A stretch of 64,000 nt of DNA from an uncultured Roseburia sp. (lineage in GTDB: Bacteria > Bacillota > Clostridia > Lachnospirales > Lachnospiraceae), in the NCBI GenBank assembly GCA_900539115.1, contig UQAQ01000008.1, forward strand, positions 1 through 64,000, written 5' to 3'. Shown here one piece after another: positions 52,397-61,648 of this stretch; position 1 is the first letter of the stretch; each line of letters starts with the position of its first letter. The notes beneath the pieces were generated by a model. It searched no databases. It saw only the letters and a list, made by a program, of their open reading frames with translations, and was not told the DNA's origin. A program made the position numbers and the translations under genes.

Positions 52397-53788
52397 ATGG
52401 AACGCAAAAATGCATGGAATGGATATGAAACAGAAGAATTGAAAAAAGTGGATGCGTTAAATCAGGAATACCGCACATTTTTGAATGAGGGAAAAACCGA
52501 GCGCGAATGCGTGAAACTGGCTGTGAAAATGGCAGAAGAGGCAGGATACCGCGACTTAAAAGAGGTTATTGCCAAAAAAGAGACGTTGAAGGCAGGAGAC
52601 AAAGTGTACGCTGTCGGCATGAAAAAAATGATCTCTCTTTTCCAGATCGGAAAGAAACCGTTGGAAGAAGGAATGGCAATCCTTGGTGCGCACATTGACT
52701 CCCCACGTTTGGATATTAAACAGAATCCGTTGTACGAAGAGGGCGGTTTTGCTTATCTTGACACCCATTATTATGGTGGAATCAAAAAATATCAATGGGT
52801 GACACTGCCGCTTGCCATCCACGGTGTGATCGCGAAAAAAGACGGAACGGTTGTCGATGTCAAAATCGGAGAGGATAAAGAGGATCCGGTATTTTGTGTG
52901 ACAGACCTTTTGATTCATCTTTCTGCGGACCGCATGGAAAAGAAAGCCAATAAAGTGATCGAGGGAGAAGAACTTGATCTGTTATTTGGAAGCAAGCCAC
53001 TCAAAGGCAAAGAAAAAGAAGCGGTAAAAGAAAGTGTACTCGCACTTTTAAAAGAAAAATATGACATGGAAGAAGAAGACTTTTTGTCGGCAGAATTGGA
53101 AATCGTGCCGGCAGGAGAAGCGCGTGAAGCCGGTATTGACACCAGCATGATCATGGGTTACGGACAGGACGACCGTGTCTGTGCATTTACGTCTCTGAAA
53201 GCAATGCTCGAGGTTGAAGGCACGGAATATATGACATGTTGTCTCCTTGTAGATAAGGAAGAAATTGGAAGCGTCGGAGCGACCGGAATGCAGTCGAAAA
53301 CATTTGAAAATACGGTGGCTGAGATTCTTGCCTGCATGGGTGAATATAGTGATCTCGCTGTCCGCCGCTGTCTTGCGAATTCGAAAATGCTCTCTTCGGA
53401 TGTAAGTGCTGCCTTTGATCCGACATTTAAGTCTGCTTACGAGCCGAAAAATGCTGCTTATTTTGGAAAAGGAATGGTATTTAACAAATTTACCGGTTCT
53501 CGCGGAAAATCCGGAAGCAATGATGCGAATGCCGAATATATCGCAGGCATCCGCCGTATCCTGGATGAGAGAAATGTCGCATACCAGACGGCAGAACTTG
53601 GAAAAGTAGATGTCGGTGGAGGCGGAACAATTGCTTATATTATGGCACTTTATGGCATGGAAGTGATTGACTGCGGTGTCGCCGTTCTCAATATGCACGC
53701 TCCTTGGGAGATCGTCAGCAAGGCAGATGTCTATGAGACGAAAAAAGGTTATATTGTATTTTTGGAAGATGCATTTTCAGTAAAATAA
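52397..53788 (+). CDS. M18-family aminopeptidase
   Basis: The 463 residues match the M18 zinc peptidases: AHIDSPRLDIKQNPLYEEG with the first metal histidine and aspartate, HYYGGIKKYQW, VDKEEIGSVGATGMQSK with the catalytic glutamates, and HAPWEIVSKAD near the end with the last histidine. Cytoplasmic, it cuts N-terminal acidic and other residues from peptides. ATGGAGG precedes ATG. It ends the truA run, closed by a terminator. Confidence 0.95.
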   Translation: MERKNAWNGYETEELKKVDALNQEYRTFLNEGKTERECVKLAVKMAEEAGYRDLKEVIAKKETLKAGDKVYAVGMKKMISLFQIGKKPLEEGMAILGAHIDSPRLDIKQNPLYEEGGFAYLDTHYYGGIKKYQWVTLPLAIHGVIAKKDGTVVDVKIGEDKEDPVFCVTDLLIHLSADRMEKKANKVIEGEELDLLFGSKPLKGKEKEAVKESVLALLKEKYDMEEEDFLSAELEIVPAGEAREAGIDTSMIMGYGQDDRVCAFTSLKAMLEVEGTEYMTCCLLVDKEEIGSVGATGMQSKTFENTVAEILACMGEYSDLAVRRCLANSKMLSSDVSAAFDPTFKSAYEPKNAAYFGKGMVFNKFTGSRGKSGSNDANAEYIAGIRRILDERNVAYQTAELGKVDVGGGGTIAYIMALYGMEVIDCGVAVLNMHAPWEIVSKADVYETKKGYIVFLEDAFSVK

Positions 53789-53812
53789 GATCTGTTGAAA
53801 ATAGTCTTGCTT

Positions 53813-53851
53813 CGAGGCATGGATCATCGCGGTCCGTGTCTCGATTTTTTT
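53813..53851 (+). terminator. Rho-independent terminator after the aminopeptidase gene
   Basis: CGAGGCATGGATC pairs with GGTCCGTGTCTCG (three G-T pairs), followed by a run of seven T. Confidence 0.88.
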
Positions 53852-53868
53852 GTCCGAAAAACGATATC

Positions 53869-53897
53869 TTGACAATAGCCGGCTTCCCTCGTATGAT
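53869..53897 (+). promoter_or_regulatory. Promoter of the pseudokinase gene
   Basis: TTGACA (53869-53874) and TATGAT (53892-53897), spacer 17. Confidence 0.75.
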
Positions 53898-53930
53898 AGG
53901 CTTACAATCATAAAAGAAGGGGAAATGCAC

Positions 53931-55127
53931 ATGATGATTCAAAGGGATAGTCTGACGGAAAACATGATATTACAGGGACGCTATGAAGTAAGAAAAGCCA
54001 TACATACGACACAAGTAGAACGGGATTATGAAGTATACGACCGAGAGGAAAAGAAAGAATACCGGGTAAAGGAATTTTATCCGTCAAATTACTGCAGCAG
54101 GGGAGCAGACGGGCAAACAGTCATCGTGCGTGGAGCACGAAACCAATCTGTCTTTGAGCAGTCAAAGGAATGGTTTGCGCAGGCCTACCGACAGATTGCC
54201 GCCGGTAAGAAAACAAAGGGGTTCCCGGAAGCAGTGCGCCTGTTTTCGGAAAATAATACGATTTATGTCGTTTTAGAAAAATCAGATGGCGGGAGGCTTT
54301 CTGAGCAGATCCGGCATGCCGGCGGAAAACTGTCTTATGCCGAAAGTGTGCCCATCCTGCGCGCAATTGTGGAAACCTTACTGCAAATGCAGCCACCGAA
54401 GGGGTATTTGCCTCAAATTTCCAAAGAAAGCATATTGCTCTTAAAAAAGCAGAATAAAACAGAGGTCATATTTACGGACATTGTACAGAAAGAAGATGTT
54501 ATCTATTCTGTGGGGAGTCTCTGGGCTGAGATGCTGACAGGATTATGCCCTCAGACATCATCCCTGCGTGCCCCGTCAGAACTGGGGGTGGAACTGCCGG
54601 CTGAAGCAGAGCAGGTGATATTGCGATGTTTGGAAAAGAATACAGAAAACAGGGTGTCTTTGGAGGAGCTTCTTTCGATTCTCCCGCGAGGAAGAAAGGA
54701 GAGGATCGTACTTACGAAAAAACAAGTTTTATTAGCTGTCACTGCGCTGATTTTTGCAATAGCAGCATGGAAAAGTCTGCTTCCGAAAGAGAAAGAAGTT
54801 TTGGTCGCGGAAAAGCAACCCTTTTTAACAGAAACGGCAGATGTGGAAAGGATTGTGTCATCACCTGCCATATCACCGGGAGCGATTCAGGTGAGTGCGG
54901 CAAGTGCGCCGGCGATAACGGAGACGGCTGTAAGCAGGGTGGTTTTAGAAGAGGTCCCGATAAATACGCCGGAGCACCCCCCGGGGAAGACGGAAAAGAC
55001 AAAACAGAAACAAAAAAAGAAGAACAAAAAGAAGAGTGGGGAAGAAAGGCAAAATAAGGTGGAGCAATCCGTTGTCGCACCGAGTAAACCACATAAGCAG
55101 AAGTCTGATTTGTTTGATTTTTGGTAA
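53931..55127 (+). CDS. Membrane pseudokinase (Ser/Thr kinase-like) with basic outer tail
   Basis: The 398 residues start with a kinase-like lobe: LQGRYEVRKAI as a degenerate glycine loop, VKEFYPSNYC as the VAIK-like lysine, and a C-lobe with VGSLWAEMLTGLCPQ and RCLEKNTENRVSLEELL, typical of the late kinase helices. The HRD and DFG motifs are missing; LPQISKESILLL and IFTDIV stand in their place, so phosphotransfer is unlikely. A membrane helix (about 262-283) leads to an outside tail rich in Ser/Ala, then Lys (KQKQKKKNKKKSGEERQNK). ATG 53931 fits AAGGGG at 8 bases better than ATG 53925. It may sense muropeptides or scaffold envelope complexes; unknown. Confidence 0.75.
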   Translation: MMIQRDSLTENMILQGRYEVRKAIHTTQVERDYEVYDREEKKEYRVKEFYPSNYCSRGADGQTVIVRGARNQSVFEQSKEWFAQAYRQIAAGKKTKGFPEAVRLFSENNTIYVVLEKSDGGRLSEQIRHAGGKLSYAESVPILRAIVETLLQMQPPKGYLPQISKESILLLKKQNKTEVIFTDIVQKEDVIYSVGSLWAEMLTGLCPQTSSLRAPSELGVELPAEAEQVILRCLEKNTENRVSLEELLSILPRGRKERIVLTKKQVLLAVTALIFAIAAWKSLLPKEKEVLVAEKQPFLTETADVERIVSSPAISPGAIQVSAASAPAITETAVSRVVLEEVPINTPEHPPGKTEKTKQKQKKKNKKKSGEERQNKVEQSVVAPSKPHKQKSDLFDFW

Positions 55128-55178
55128 AATAGGGGAAAATTATAACATAGACATTATAAAGATATAACGAAAAAGTTA

Positions 55179-55206
55179 TTGAGAAAGTAAAAATAATACC
55201 TATACT
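55179..55206 (+). promoter_or_regulatory. Promoter of the GH11 xylanase gene
   Basis: TTGAGA (55179-55184) and TATACT (55201-55206), spacer 16, 49 bases before the start codon, with AAAGGAGG as the ribosome site. Confidence 0.65.
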
Positions 55207-55254
55207 TTATGACAAAAATGTGTTACTCTAGAAATGGAGAAAGGAGGTTGCTAG

Positions 55255-56370
55255 ATGCAACACAAAAAACTTATGGGGATTGTAGCTTTGCTGATGTGTC
55301 TTACGTTAGTGGCGCCGACAGTGACGATTGAGGCAGCGACAACAATCTACAACAACCAGACTGGTACGCAGGATGGGTACAATTATGAATTGTGGAAAGA
55401 TTATGGGACCACAAGCATGACCCTGAATGGAGGGGGAACCTTCAGCTGCCAGTGGAGCAACATTGGGAATGCGTTATTCCGTAAAGGAAAGAAATTCGAC
55501 GCGACCAAGACGTATTCGCAGCTTGGCAATATCACGATTGACTACGGCTGCAACTACCAGCCAAACGGAAACTCTTACCTCTGTGTATATGGCTGGTCAA
55601 AGAGTCCGCTTGTGGAATTCTACATCGTAGACAGCTGGGGAACCTGGCGTCCACCGGGAGGAACTTCCAAAGGACAGATTTACGTAGATGGCGGAACGTA
55701 TGATGTGTACGAGACAACTCGTGTAAATCAGCCATCCATCGAAGGAAACACGACCTTCAAACAGTATTGGAGTGTACGTACAAGCAAACGTACGAGCGGA
55801 ACGATTTCCGTGACAGAACATTTTAAAGCTTGGGCGAACAAAGGCATGAGCCTCGGAAAGATCTATGAAGCGGCTTTAAATATCGAAGGATACCAGAGCA
55901 GTGGAAGTGCCAATGTGTATAAGAATAATATGACCATTGGCGGAAGTTCCAGCGGATCGAGCAGTTCCGGGAACTCCGGCTCAGGCAGTTCGGGAAGCAC
56001 AAGTTCAAGCACGAACAAGAAAGAGTGCGAAAGCATGACACTTGGGGGCAGTTATGCCGGAAAGATCAATTCTCCGTTCAGCGGAGTAGCTCTTTATGCA
56101 AATGGGGATAATTGCAAATTTACCCAGTATTTTGCTAATGGCACACACAGTTTCTCTCTTCGTGGCTGTTCGAACAACGATAAAATGGCAAAAGTAGATT
56201 TGTACATCGGCGGTACAAAGAAAGGTACTTTTTACTATGGCGGAAGTTATCCTGCCGTATACACGATCAATAATGTAAGTCATGGAACAGGAAACCAGGA
56301 GATTAAACTGGTATGTTCCGATGACAATGGTACATGGGATGCTTATGTAGACTATCTTACATGGCAATAA
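55255..56370 (+). CDS. Secreted GH11 endo-1,4-beta-xylanase with C-terminal xylan-binding module
   Basis: The 371 residues have a signal peptide (about 1-28), a GH11 jelly-roll (about 29-226), a Gly/Ser linker (about 228-255) and a carbohydrate-binding module (about 258-371). Nucleophile E121 lies in LVEFYIVDSWG and acid/base E188 in VTEHFKAW; PPGGTSKG is the thumb region. The C-terminal module (TLGGSYAGKI, DDNGTWDAYVDYL) resembles the calcium-dependent CBM36/CBM60 group, which binds xylan. It works outside the cell and complements the GH10 enzymes at 29-33 kb. Strong ribosome site AAAGGAGG. Confidence 0.94.
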   Translation: MQHKKLMGIVALLMCLTLVAPTVTIEAATTIYNNQTGTQDGYNYELWKDYGTTSMTLNGGGTFSCQWSNIGNALFRKGKKFDATKTYSQLGNITIDYGCNYQPNGNSYLCVYGWSKSPLVEFYIVDSWGTWRPPGGTSKGQIYVDGGTYDVYETTRVNQPSIEGNTTFKQYWSVRTSKRTSGTISVTEHFKAWANKGMSLGKIYEAALNIEGYQSSGSANVYKNNMTIGGSSSGSSSSGNSGSGSSGSTSSSTNKKECESMTLGGSYAGKINSPFSGVALYANGDNCKFTQYFANGTHSFSLRGCSNNDKMAKVDLYIGGTKKGTFYYGGSYPAVYTINNVSHGTGNQEIKLVCSDDNGTWDAYVDYLTWQ

Positions 56371-56420
56371 AGGGAATCAATGGGTGCCCTGTTATCGGGC
56401 ATTCGGAATAGAATAAACGG

Positions 56421-56466
56421 CTCTGTCTGCGGCAAATAATCTACCGGCTGCGGGCAGAGTTTTTGT
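56421..56466 (+). terminator. Rho-independent terminator after the GH11 gene
   Basis: CTCTGTCTGC pairs with GCGGGCAGAG (two G-T pairs) around a structured loop, followed by five T. Confidence 0.85.
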
Positions 56467-56644
56467 ATTGCTGGGATGACAGGGAAATTAAGTTATTTTT
56501 TTATTGAAAATATGGTGAAAATGAGTTAAAATAAAAATATACAATAAATGTAAAAAGGGACGAGACATCTCAGAGTGATTGGTTCATTCACACTCGAATT
56601 TTTTGAAGAAAAATGATAATATAGGGAGGAAAATCTAAAAAATC
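56467..56644 (+). other. AT-rich leader of the giant flagellin gene
   Basis: About 180 bases with no gene. It contains AT-rich runs, a small dyad GAGTG/CACTC (near 56573-56597) followed by six T, and a strong ribosome site AGGGAGGA before ATG 56645. I see no clear SigD (sigma-28) promoter, whose usual boxes are TAAA and GCCGATAT, nor a good SigA promoter. Confidence 0.5.
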
Positions 56645-59600
56645 ATGATTATACAATCCAATATCGTTGCTATGAATAACATGATGCAACTCACCAGAAC
56701 AAATCAAAATATGAAAAAATCTGTGGAACGTTTGTCGTCGGGATATCGAATTAATCGTGCGGCAGATGATGCGGCAGGACTTGCTGTGTCAGAAAAAAAA
56801 CGTTCGCAGATACGGGGACTTATTCGCGCAGCAAAGAATGCAGAAGATGGAGTTGGTTTTGTGCAGACGGCAGATGGTGCTATGAGTGAGACGGCAAATA
56901 TTCTGCATCGAATGAGGGAATTGACAATCCAGTCGCTGAATGATGTCAATACGGATCAGGACCGGGCGTATATGCAGATGGAGTTTGATGAACTTCAAAG
57001 TGAGATAGACCGAATTGGACGCCAGACAGAATTTAATAAGAAAAATGTATTTGAAGAATATGCAGACACATATTACAATTTTAAGGGGAATAAGTATTGG
57101 GGGCAGGATCAGATTCATGTCATTAACAGTACCAATCAGACGCTGCAGATCAAATATCAGATAACGGAGACAGAACCGGAGAAAACATTGACGCTTACAG
57201 TGCCACCGGAAAAATATACGACACAGGAATTAATTGATGAGATTGATGATATTGTGGCTTCATTGGGGGATGCATCAGATGGACTTTGCCTTGAATATAC
57301 AGACGACGGTTTTTGCAACGTCGTGTTGCAGGATGGAGAGAAAATCAATGAGATTTCCGGAGGCTTGTCTTATCTTTTTCACGATGAATTTACAGGATCT
57401 CAGGTAGGAGCATTGATAGGAACGACAATTTTTCATCCATCTTATCCGTTGACAATCAATTTGAACAATAACGAACTGAAGTTTACTATTGAGAATTTTG
57501 ATGGTTCGACACAGGAAGTGAATTTAACAATTCCGCCGGGAGATTATAGCAGGCAGGAAATGATTGATTATCTGAATACGAAACTTGTAGGAACCGGTAT
57601 GACCGCTAGTGAGTATGGTGACTATTCGATTCAGGTAAGTGGTGATGATGGAATTATCACTGGATTAAAGGGGAATATGTTCAAGATTGATGTCGCGGAC
57701 GAAGGTGAGGAGGTTATGACTTCTGTATTCTATGATAATACAAAATATGGAAGAGTGAAGAATACAGCAGCTCAATTTACCGGTGGTGCCGTGTTGACAA
57801 ATGATGCTACGGATACGGTAAATAATAAATTTCACATTGATTCTACAAATAATGTATTAAGAATGAGAGTAAATGATAATGGAAATGGTGGCTATGTGGA
57901 AATTCAGCTGGATGAGAAGGATTATAGTATCAGCGATATGATTTCTGAACTGCAAAATAAATTTGATGCGGCGGGATTTGATGTGGCGGTGGGATCGCAT
58001 GTTGAATCCATGCGCACAGTAAACGGAAACTTAGTATCTTTTAGTGGTCTTACACTCACTTCGAAGGTAGAGGGTATGACCAGTACGATTGAATTTGATG
58101 TGACATCCAGCACAGCTTACGACACTTTGTTTGTCAAAAGAACGTATACGGATAAGGGGAAGAAAGATAGTACATCCAATGGATATTACAGTTACACGGC
58201 AGCTAAATTAAAAGGGGGGAAAACGTTTTCTACGACAGATTTCCCGCTGACGCTGACCACAGATAATAACAGTTTCCGTCTAACGGTAAAGGAGATAGAG
58301 CCCGGGAATTTCGGAGCGGGGGATTCTGGAAATTATACGATTACGTTAGCAGCAAAAACGTATCAATCCATTGACGAAATAGTGGCAGAGATTAATATCC
58401 AGATTGCAAATGGTGGGGTGGGAATCAGTGGAAAAATCGAGGCAAAAAACGATGGTGGAGCTATCACTATCATACCTGCTTCGACAAATAAAACAGTAAC
58501 CGGTATTACAATTGCAGATACAACCAGTGCCGGTTATAAGGCATTGTTTGTAGGAACAAAAATAAATTATTCTCATAAAGAAGTGTCCTCTTCTTCTGTG
58601 ACGCCAACGATTACCTTGGATAAAATGGACGAGCCGATCATTCTGGATGATGCAAATAATAATTTGACAATAAAAATAAATGGGGGTTCGAGAAAGGTAA
58701 CGGTACCGGCTGGAACCTATACCCGGGATGAACTGGCAAAAAAAATCACAGAACAGTTGAAAGGAACAACGACTACATTTACAAATCACTATACTGCATC
58801 AGGAGCAGGAAGCACCACAAACCGAAATAAACAATGCAGTGATACCGGAAAAAATAAAACCATTGCCACAATTGATTGTAAAGTGAAGGGAACCGGTACG
58901 CCTCCACAGGGATCCACGGCACCGTCAAAGGCCACTGCGGCATCGTATACTGTGCCAGTGGCATTAGCAGATTCGACTTTGGTTACTTCTGCTAACAATC
59001 AGATAACAATTACAGTGAATGACCATGCTTATACCATTGTGCTTTCAGAAAAATCGTATTCTCCGGCGGCATTGGCAAAGGAAATCAATGACAAACTGAA
59101 TTCTGCAATCCAGACTTCGGCAGATAAGGTAAATGTTACGCTGTCTTCGGATCGCAAACTTGTGTTTGCTACGGAGTGCAAGGGGGAGAAATATCATATA
59201 TCCTTTGGAAGTGCAACGTCATCCTTTTTTGATGCATTATCTAAGGAAAAGACGCCTGCCCAAATCAATACAGGCTTGTCATTACAAAACACGATAACGA
59301 TTGCGGACAGCTCGAATGTATTCAGGGGAAATGTAGATGGAAATGCATATTCTGTGACACTGGATTCCGGAACGTATACAAGAAGCGGACTAGTGGAAGA
59401 ACTTAATAAAAAACTGGCGGCAGCAGGAATCGGTGTGAAAGCATCCCTGAATGGAAACCAGCTGGTTTTGAAAACAACAGAAGCAAAAGGACAGGATTCT
59501 TCTATCGGTTTTGATACCAATCAGGGAGGCAGTTCCATGTCGGCTCTCTTTGGAAATCTGGTTACGAAGACTCCGGCAGTAGCGAAACTAACAACACCGT

Positions 59601-61555
59601 TGCAGAATAATATATCCCTGAAGGATGGCGAAAATGTATTTACTGTGCGTGCGACAGATGGTGGTTCCTTAAAAGAACTTACGGTTACCATCCCGGCAGG
59701 AGATTATACCCGGAGTGAACTGGTAACAAAACTCAATGAGCTTTATGCAGGCACAGTGACGGTTTCTCTTAATGATAAAAATTCACTTACTTTTACGACG
59801 GCAGCAAAAGGAAGCGATGCAAAGATTTACGTAGATAATTCTTTTGGTGGAAGTGCGGGAAAGGCCATGTTTGGCGAATCGACTGTGGCGACACCGGATA
59901 TCCGTGCATCCTTTGATGGAGACGGTCATCTTGTTTTGACCGGAAGTAATACGGGAAGCAGTTATGCCCTGTCTGCTGTTCCAACAGACGGCTCTGCATT
60001 TTTAAAGCCCAAAGCCAGCACATCGACGATAAATCCTACCACGACATCCGGCAATGTGGATGTAGGAAATTACTATTTGCAGACGGGCGGAACCCTGCCT
60101 TCCCAAACAACAATCGATTCGGAAAATAAGGATTTTCATTTTACATTCAATACACCATCCGGTACTCGGACAGTCGACATTGTAATGGATGAAAAGACAT
60201 ATACGCGACAGGAACTGAGAGATGCATTACAGAAAAAAATAGATGCTGCTCTGGGAGCAGATCAGATTACCGTGAAACTTTCAAATTCGAAGATTCGACT
60301 AGAGGCGACGGATTATGGAAGCGGATATTCTTTAACCGGTTTGTCTGGTGATTTCTACGAATATGTACTAAAAGGGACAGCTATCCGTGGATCGGTGGAG
60401 AATACAAAGTATGCAGCAGGAGGACACAGCGTATCCGATACGTACATTATCGGGCGAAAAGATGTAAATAATACAATCAGCAAAATTCAGAAAGGAATTA
60501 ACGATGAGTTGAGTTTGGATGTGACGATTGATGGTGTTGTGACGACATTACGTACGACGTTAGATCCGGGAGAATATAATGCGCAGGCTCTTATCAAAGA
60601 GTTGCAGAAAAAAATTGACGAACAGGTGGCTGCATCCGGGCTTCCGGCAAATTCGATTTTGGTTGACATAGGTAAGTTTCGTACGAATGTTTACGGGGCG
60701 GATGATGCCAATGCACTGGATTTTTATCTGAATCACGATGTGGATCTGAAAGGGGGAGAGTATCGAATTGACGGTTTGAAGGGAAGCGCTCTGTTTGAAA
60801 TCTTCTATAAGACAGAAGGGGATCTGATTCCTGCTTACACGGCGGGAACAAAAGATCTGACCGATGGTGTTGAGATAGAGGATGGGGCAAATACGATTAC
60901 GGTAGATGTAGATGGCGTTACGTATTCTTATACAATTCCGCCTAAGGAATATACATCAGAGGAGTTGATCGAAAAATTAAATGAACTTTTTGATGCTTCG
61001 GATGACAATGGAAAACAGGCGAAATTAGATGCCTCTTTGTCCGGCAATTCCCTTAAGATATCCTATGAGAAACTGGGAAAGCATACCGTCACAAATGTAC
61101 AGGGAACAGCCAAATCTACATTGTTTTACGAAGAAGAAGGCCGGAAAGATTACGAAAGCGATCTTTATCTTCAGATCGGTGCCAATGCCCATCAGGGCAT
61201 GGAATTGGAACGCTTTGCCATGACAACACTGGCGATGGGGATTAATTCGGTTGCCATAAGTAAATGGAAAAATGCAAATAAGGCGTTGGGGCGATTGGAC
61301 GAAGCGCTGAATTATCTTATTTCCAAGCGAAGCATTTACGGCGCAGACCAGAACCGGCTGGAGTATACGATAAAGGGAAATGAGAATACAGCAGAAAATC
61401 TTCAGGCATCCGAATCCAGAGACCGCGATGCAGATATGGCGGAAGAGATGATGTTATATTCCAAAGATAAAATATTGCAGCAGTCGCAGACTGCAATGTT
61501 AGCGCAGTCTTCAAGGCAGTCAGAGGCGGTGCTTTCCCTTCTTCGAAATGTATAG
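56645..61555 (+). CDS. Giant flagellin-family protein (1636 residues) with about 11 internal modules
   Basis: The first about 140 residues are a flagellin D0/D1 region (MIIQSNIVAMNNM, LSSGYRINRAADDAAGLAVS, MRELTIQSLNDV). The last about 145 are the matching C-terminal part (ANAHQGMELERFAMTTLAMG, ISKRSIYGADQNRLEYT, MLAQSSRQSEAVLSLLRNV). Between lie about 11 divergent modules of 85-150 residues, each with a hydrophobic strand pair, a [PLS]xxxY[TS]xxEL motif and an amphipathic helix. The motif falls near residues 190, 300, 426, 573, 691, 804, 909, 1021, 1186, 1311 and 1436. The modules resemble the flagellin hook IN motif. No HExxH protease motif is seen, so it is not a flagellinolysin. Usual flagellins are 270-550 residues. 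Five cysteines occur in the variable part, uncommon in flagellins. No other motility gene is in the window. Confidence 0.9.
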   Translation: MIIQSNIVAMNNMMQLTRTNQNMKKSVERLSSGYRINRAADDAAGLAVSEKKRSQIRGLIRAAKNAEDGVGFVQTADGAMSETANILHRMRELTIQSLNDVNTDQDRAYMQMEFDELQSEIDRIGRQTEFNKKNVFEEYADTYYNFKGNKYWGQDQIHVINSTNQTLQIKYQITETEPEKTLTLTVPPEKYTTQELIDEIDDIVASLGDASDGLCLEYTDDGFCNVVLQDGEKINEISGGLSYLFHDEFTGSQVGALIGTTIFHPSYPLTINLNNNELKFTIENFDGSTQEVNLTIPPGDYSRQEMIDYLNTKLVGTGMTASEYGDYSIQVSGDDGIITGLKGNMFKIDVADEGEEVMTSVFYDNTKYGRVKNTAAQFTGGAVLTNDATDTVNNKFHIDSTNNVLRMRVNDNGNGGYVEIQLDEKDYSISDMISELQNKFDAAGFDVAVGSHVESMRTVNGNLVSFSGLTLTSKVEGMTSTIEFDVTSSTAYDTLFVKRTYTDKGKKDSTSNGYYSYTAAKLKGGKTFSTTDFPLTLTTDNNSFRLTVKEIEPGNFGAGDSGNYTITLAAKTYQSIDEIVAEINIQIANGGVGISGKIEAKNDGGAITIIPASTNKTVTGITIADTTSAGYKALFVGTKINYSHKEVSSSSVTPTITLDKMDEPIILDDANNNLTIKINGGSRKVTVPAGTYTRDELAKKITEQLKGTTTTFTNHYTASGAGSTTNRNKQCSDTGKNKTIATIDCKVKGTGTPPQGSTAPSKATAASYTVPVALADSTLVTSANNQITITVNDHAYTIVLSEKSYSPAALAKEINDKLNSAIQTSADKVNVTLSSDRKLVFATECKGEKYHISFGSATSSFFDALSKEKTPAQINTGLSLQNTITIADSSNVFRGNVDGNAYSVTLDSGTYTRSGLVEELNKKLAAAGIGVKASLNGNQLVLKTTEAKGQDSSIGFDTNQGGSSMSALFGNLVTKTPAVAKLTTPLQNNISLKDGENVFTVRATDGGSLKELTVTIPAGDYTRSELVTKLNELYAGTVTVSLNDKNSLTFTTAAKGSDAKIYVDNSFGGSAGKAMFGESTVATPDIRASFDGDGHLVLTGSNTGSSYALSAVPTDGSAFLKPKASTSTINPTTTSGNVDVGNYYLQTGGTLPSQTTIDSENKDFHFTFNTPSGTRTVDIVMDEKTYTRQELRDALQKKIDAALGADQITVKLSNSKIRLEATDYGSGYSLTGLSGDFYEYVLKGTAIRGSVENTKYAAGGHSVSDTYIIGRKDVNNTISKIQKGINDELSLDVTIDGVVTTLRTTLDPGEYNAQALIKELQKKIDEQVAASGLPANSILVDIGKFRTNVYGADDANALDFYLNHDVDLKGGEYRIDGLKGSALFEIFYKTEGDLIPAYTAGTKDLTDGVEIEDGANTITVDVDGVTYSYTIPPKEYTSEELIEKLNELFDASDDNGKQAKLDASLSGNSLKISYEKLGKHTVTNVQGTAKSTLFYEEEGRKDYESDLYLQIGANAHQGMELERFAMTTLAMGINSVAISKWKNANKALGRLDEALNYLISKRSIYGADQNRLEYTIKGNENTAENLQASESRDRDADMAEEMMLYSKDKILQQSQTAMLAQSSRQSEAVLSLLRNV

Positions 61556-61575
61556 TATAGAAGAGCTTTTCCAGT

Positions 61576-61604
61576 AGACAAAGTCTGTGAAAAATGCTAT
61601 AATT
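61576..61604 (+). promoter_or_regulatory. Promoter of guaA
   Basis: TAGACA (61576-61581) and TATAAT (61599-61604), spacer 17, extended TGC -10. The leader is only about 40 bases, too short for a purine riboswitch. Confidence 0.75.
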
Positions 61605-61648
61605 TTTAAATATATGAAACAAGCAATGATCAGAAGGAGGAAATAACG

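Noticed and set aside
56645..61555. Flagellinolysin (flagellin with embedded metalloprotease)
   Set aside because: No HExxH zinc-protease motif is visible anywhere in the 1636 residues; the middle consists of repeated non-protease modules.
61605..61648. Purine riboswitch before guaA
   Set aside because: The leader is only about 40 bases after the TATAAT box, and no purine-riboswitch core is present.
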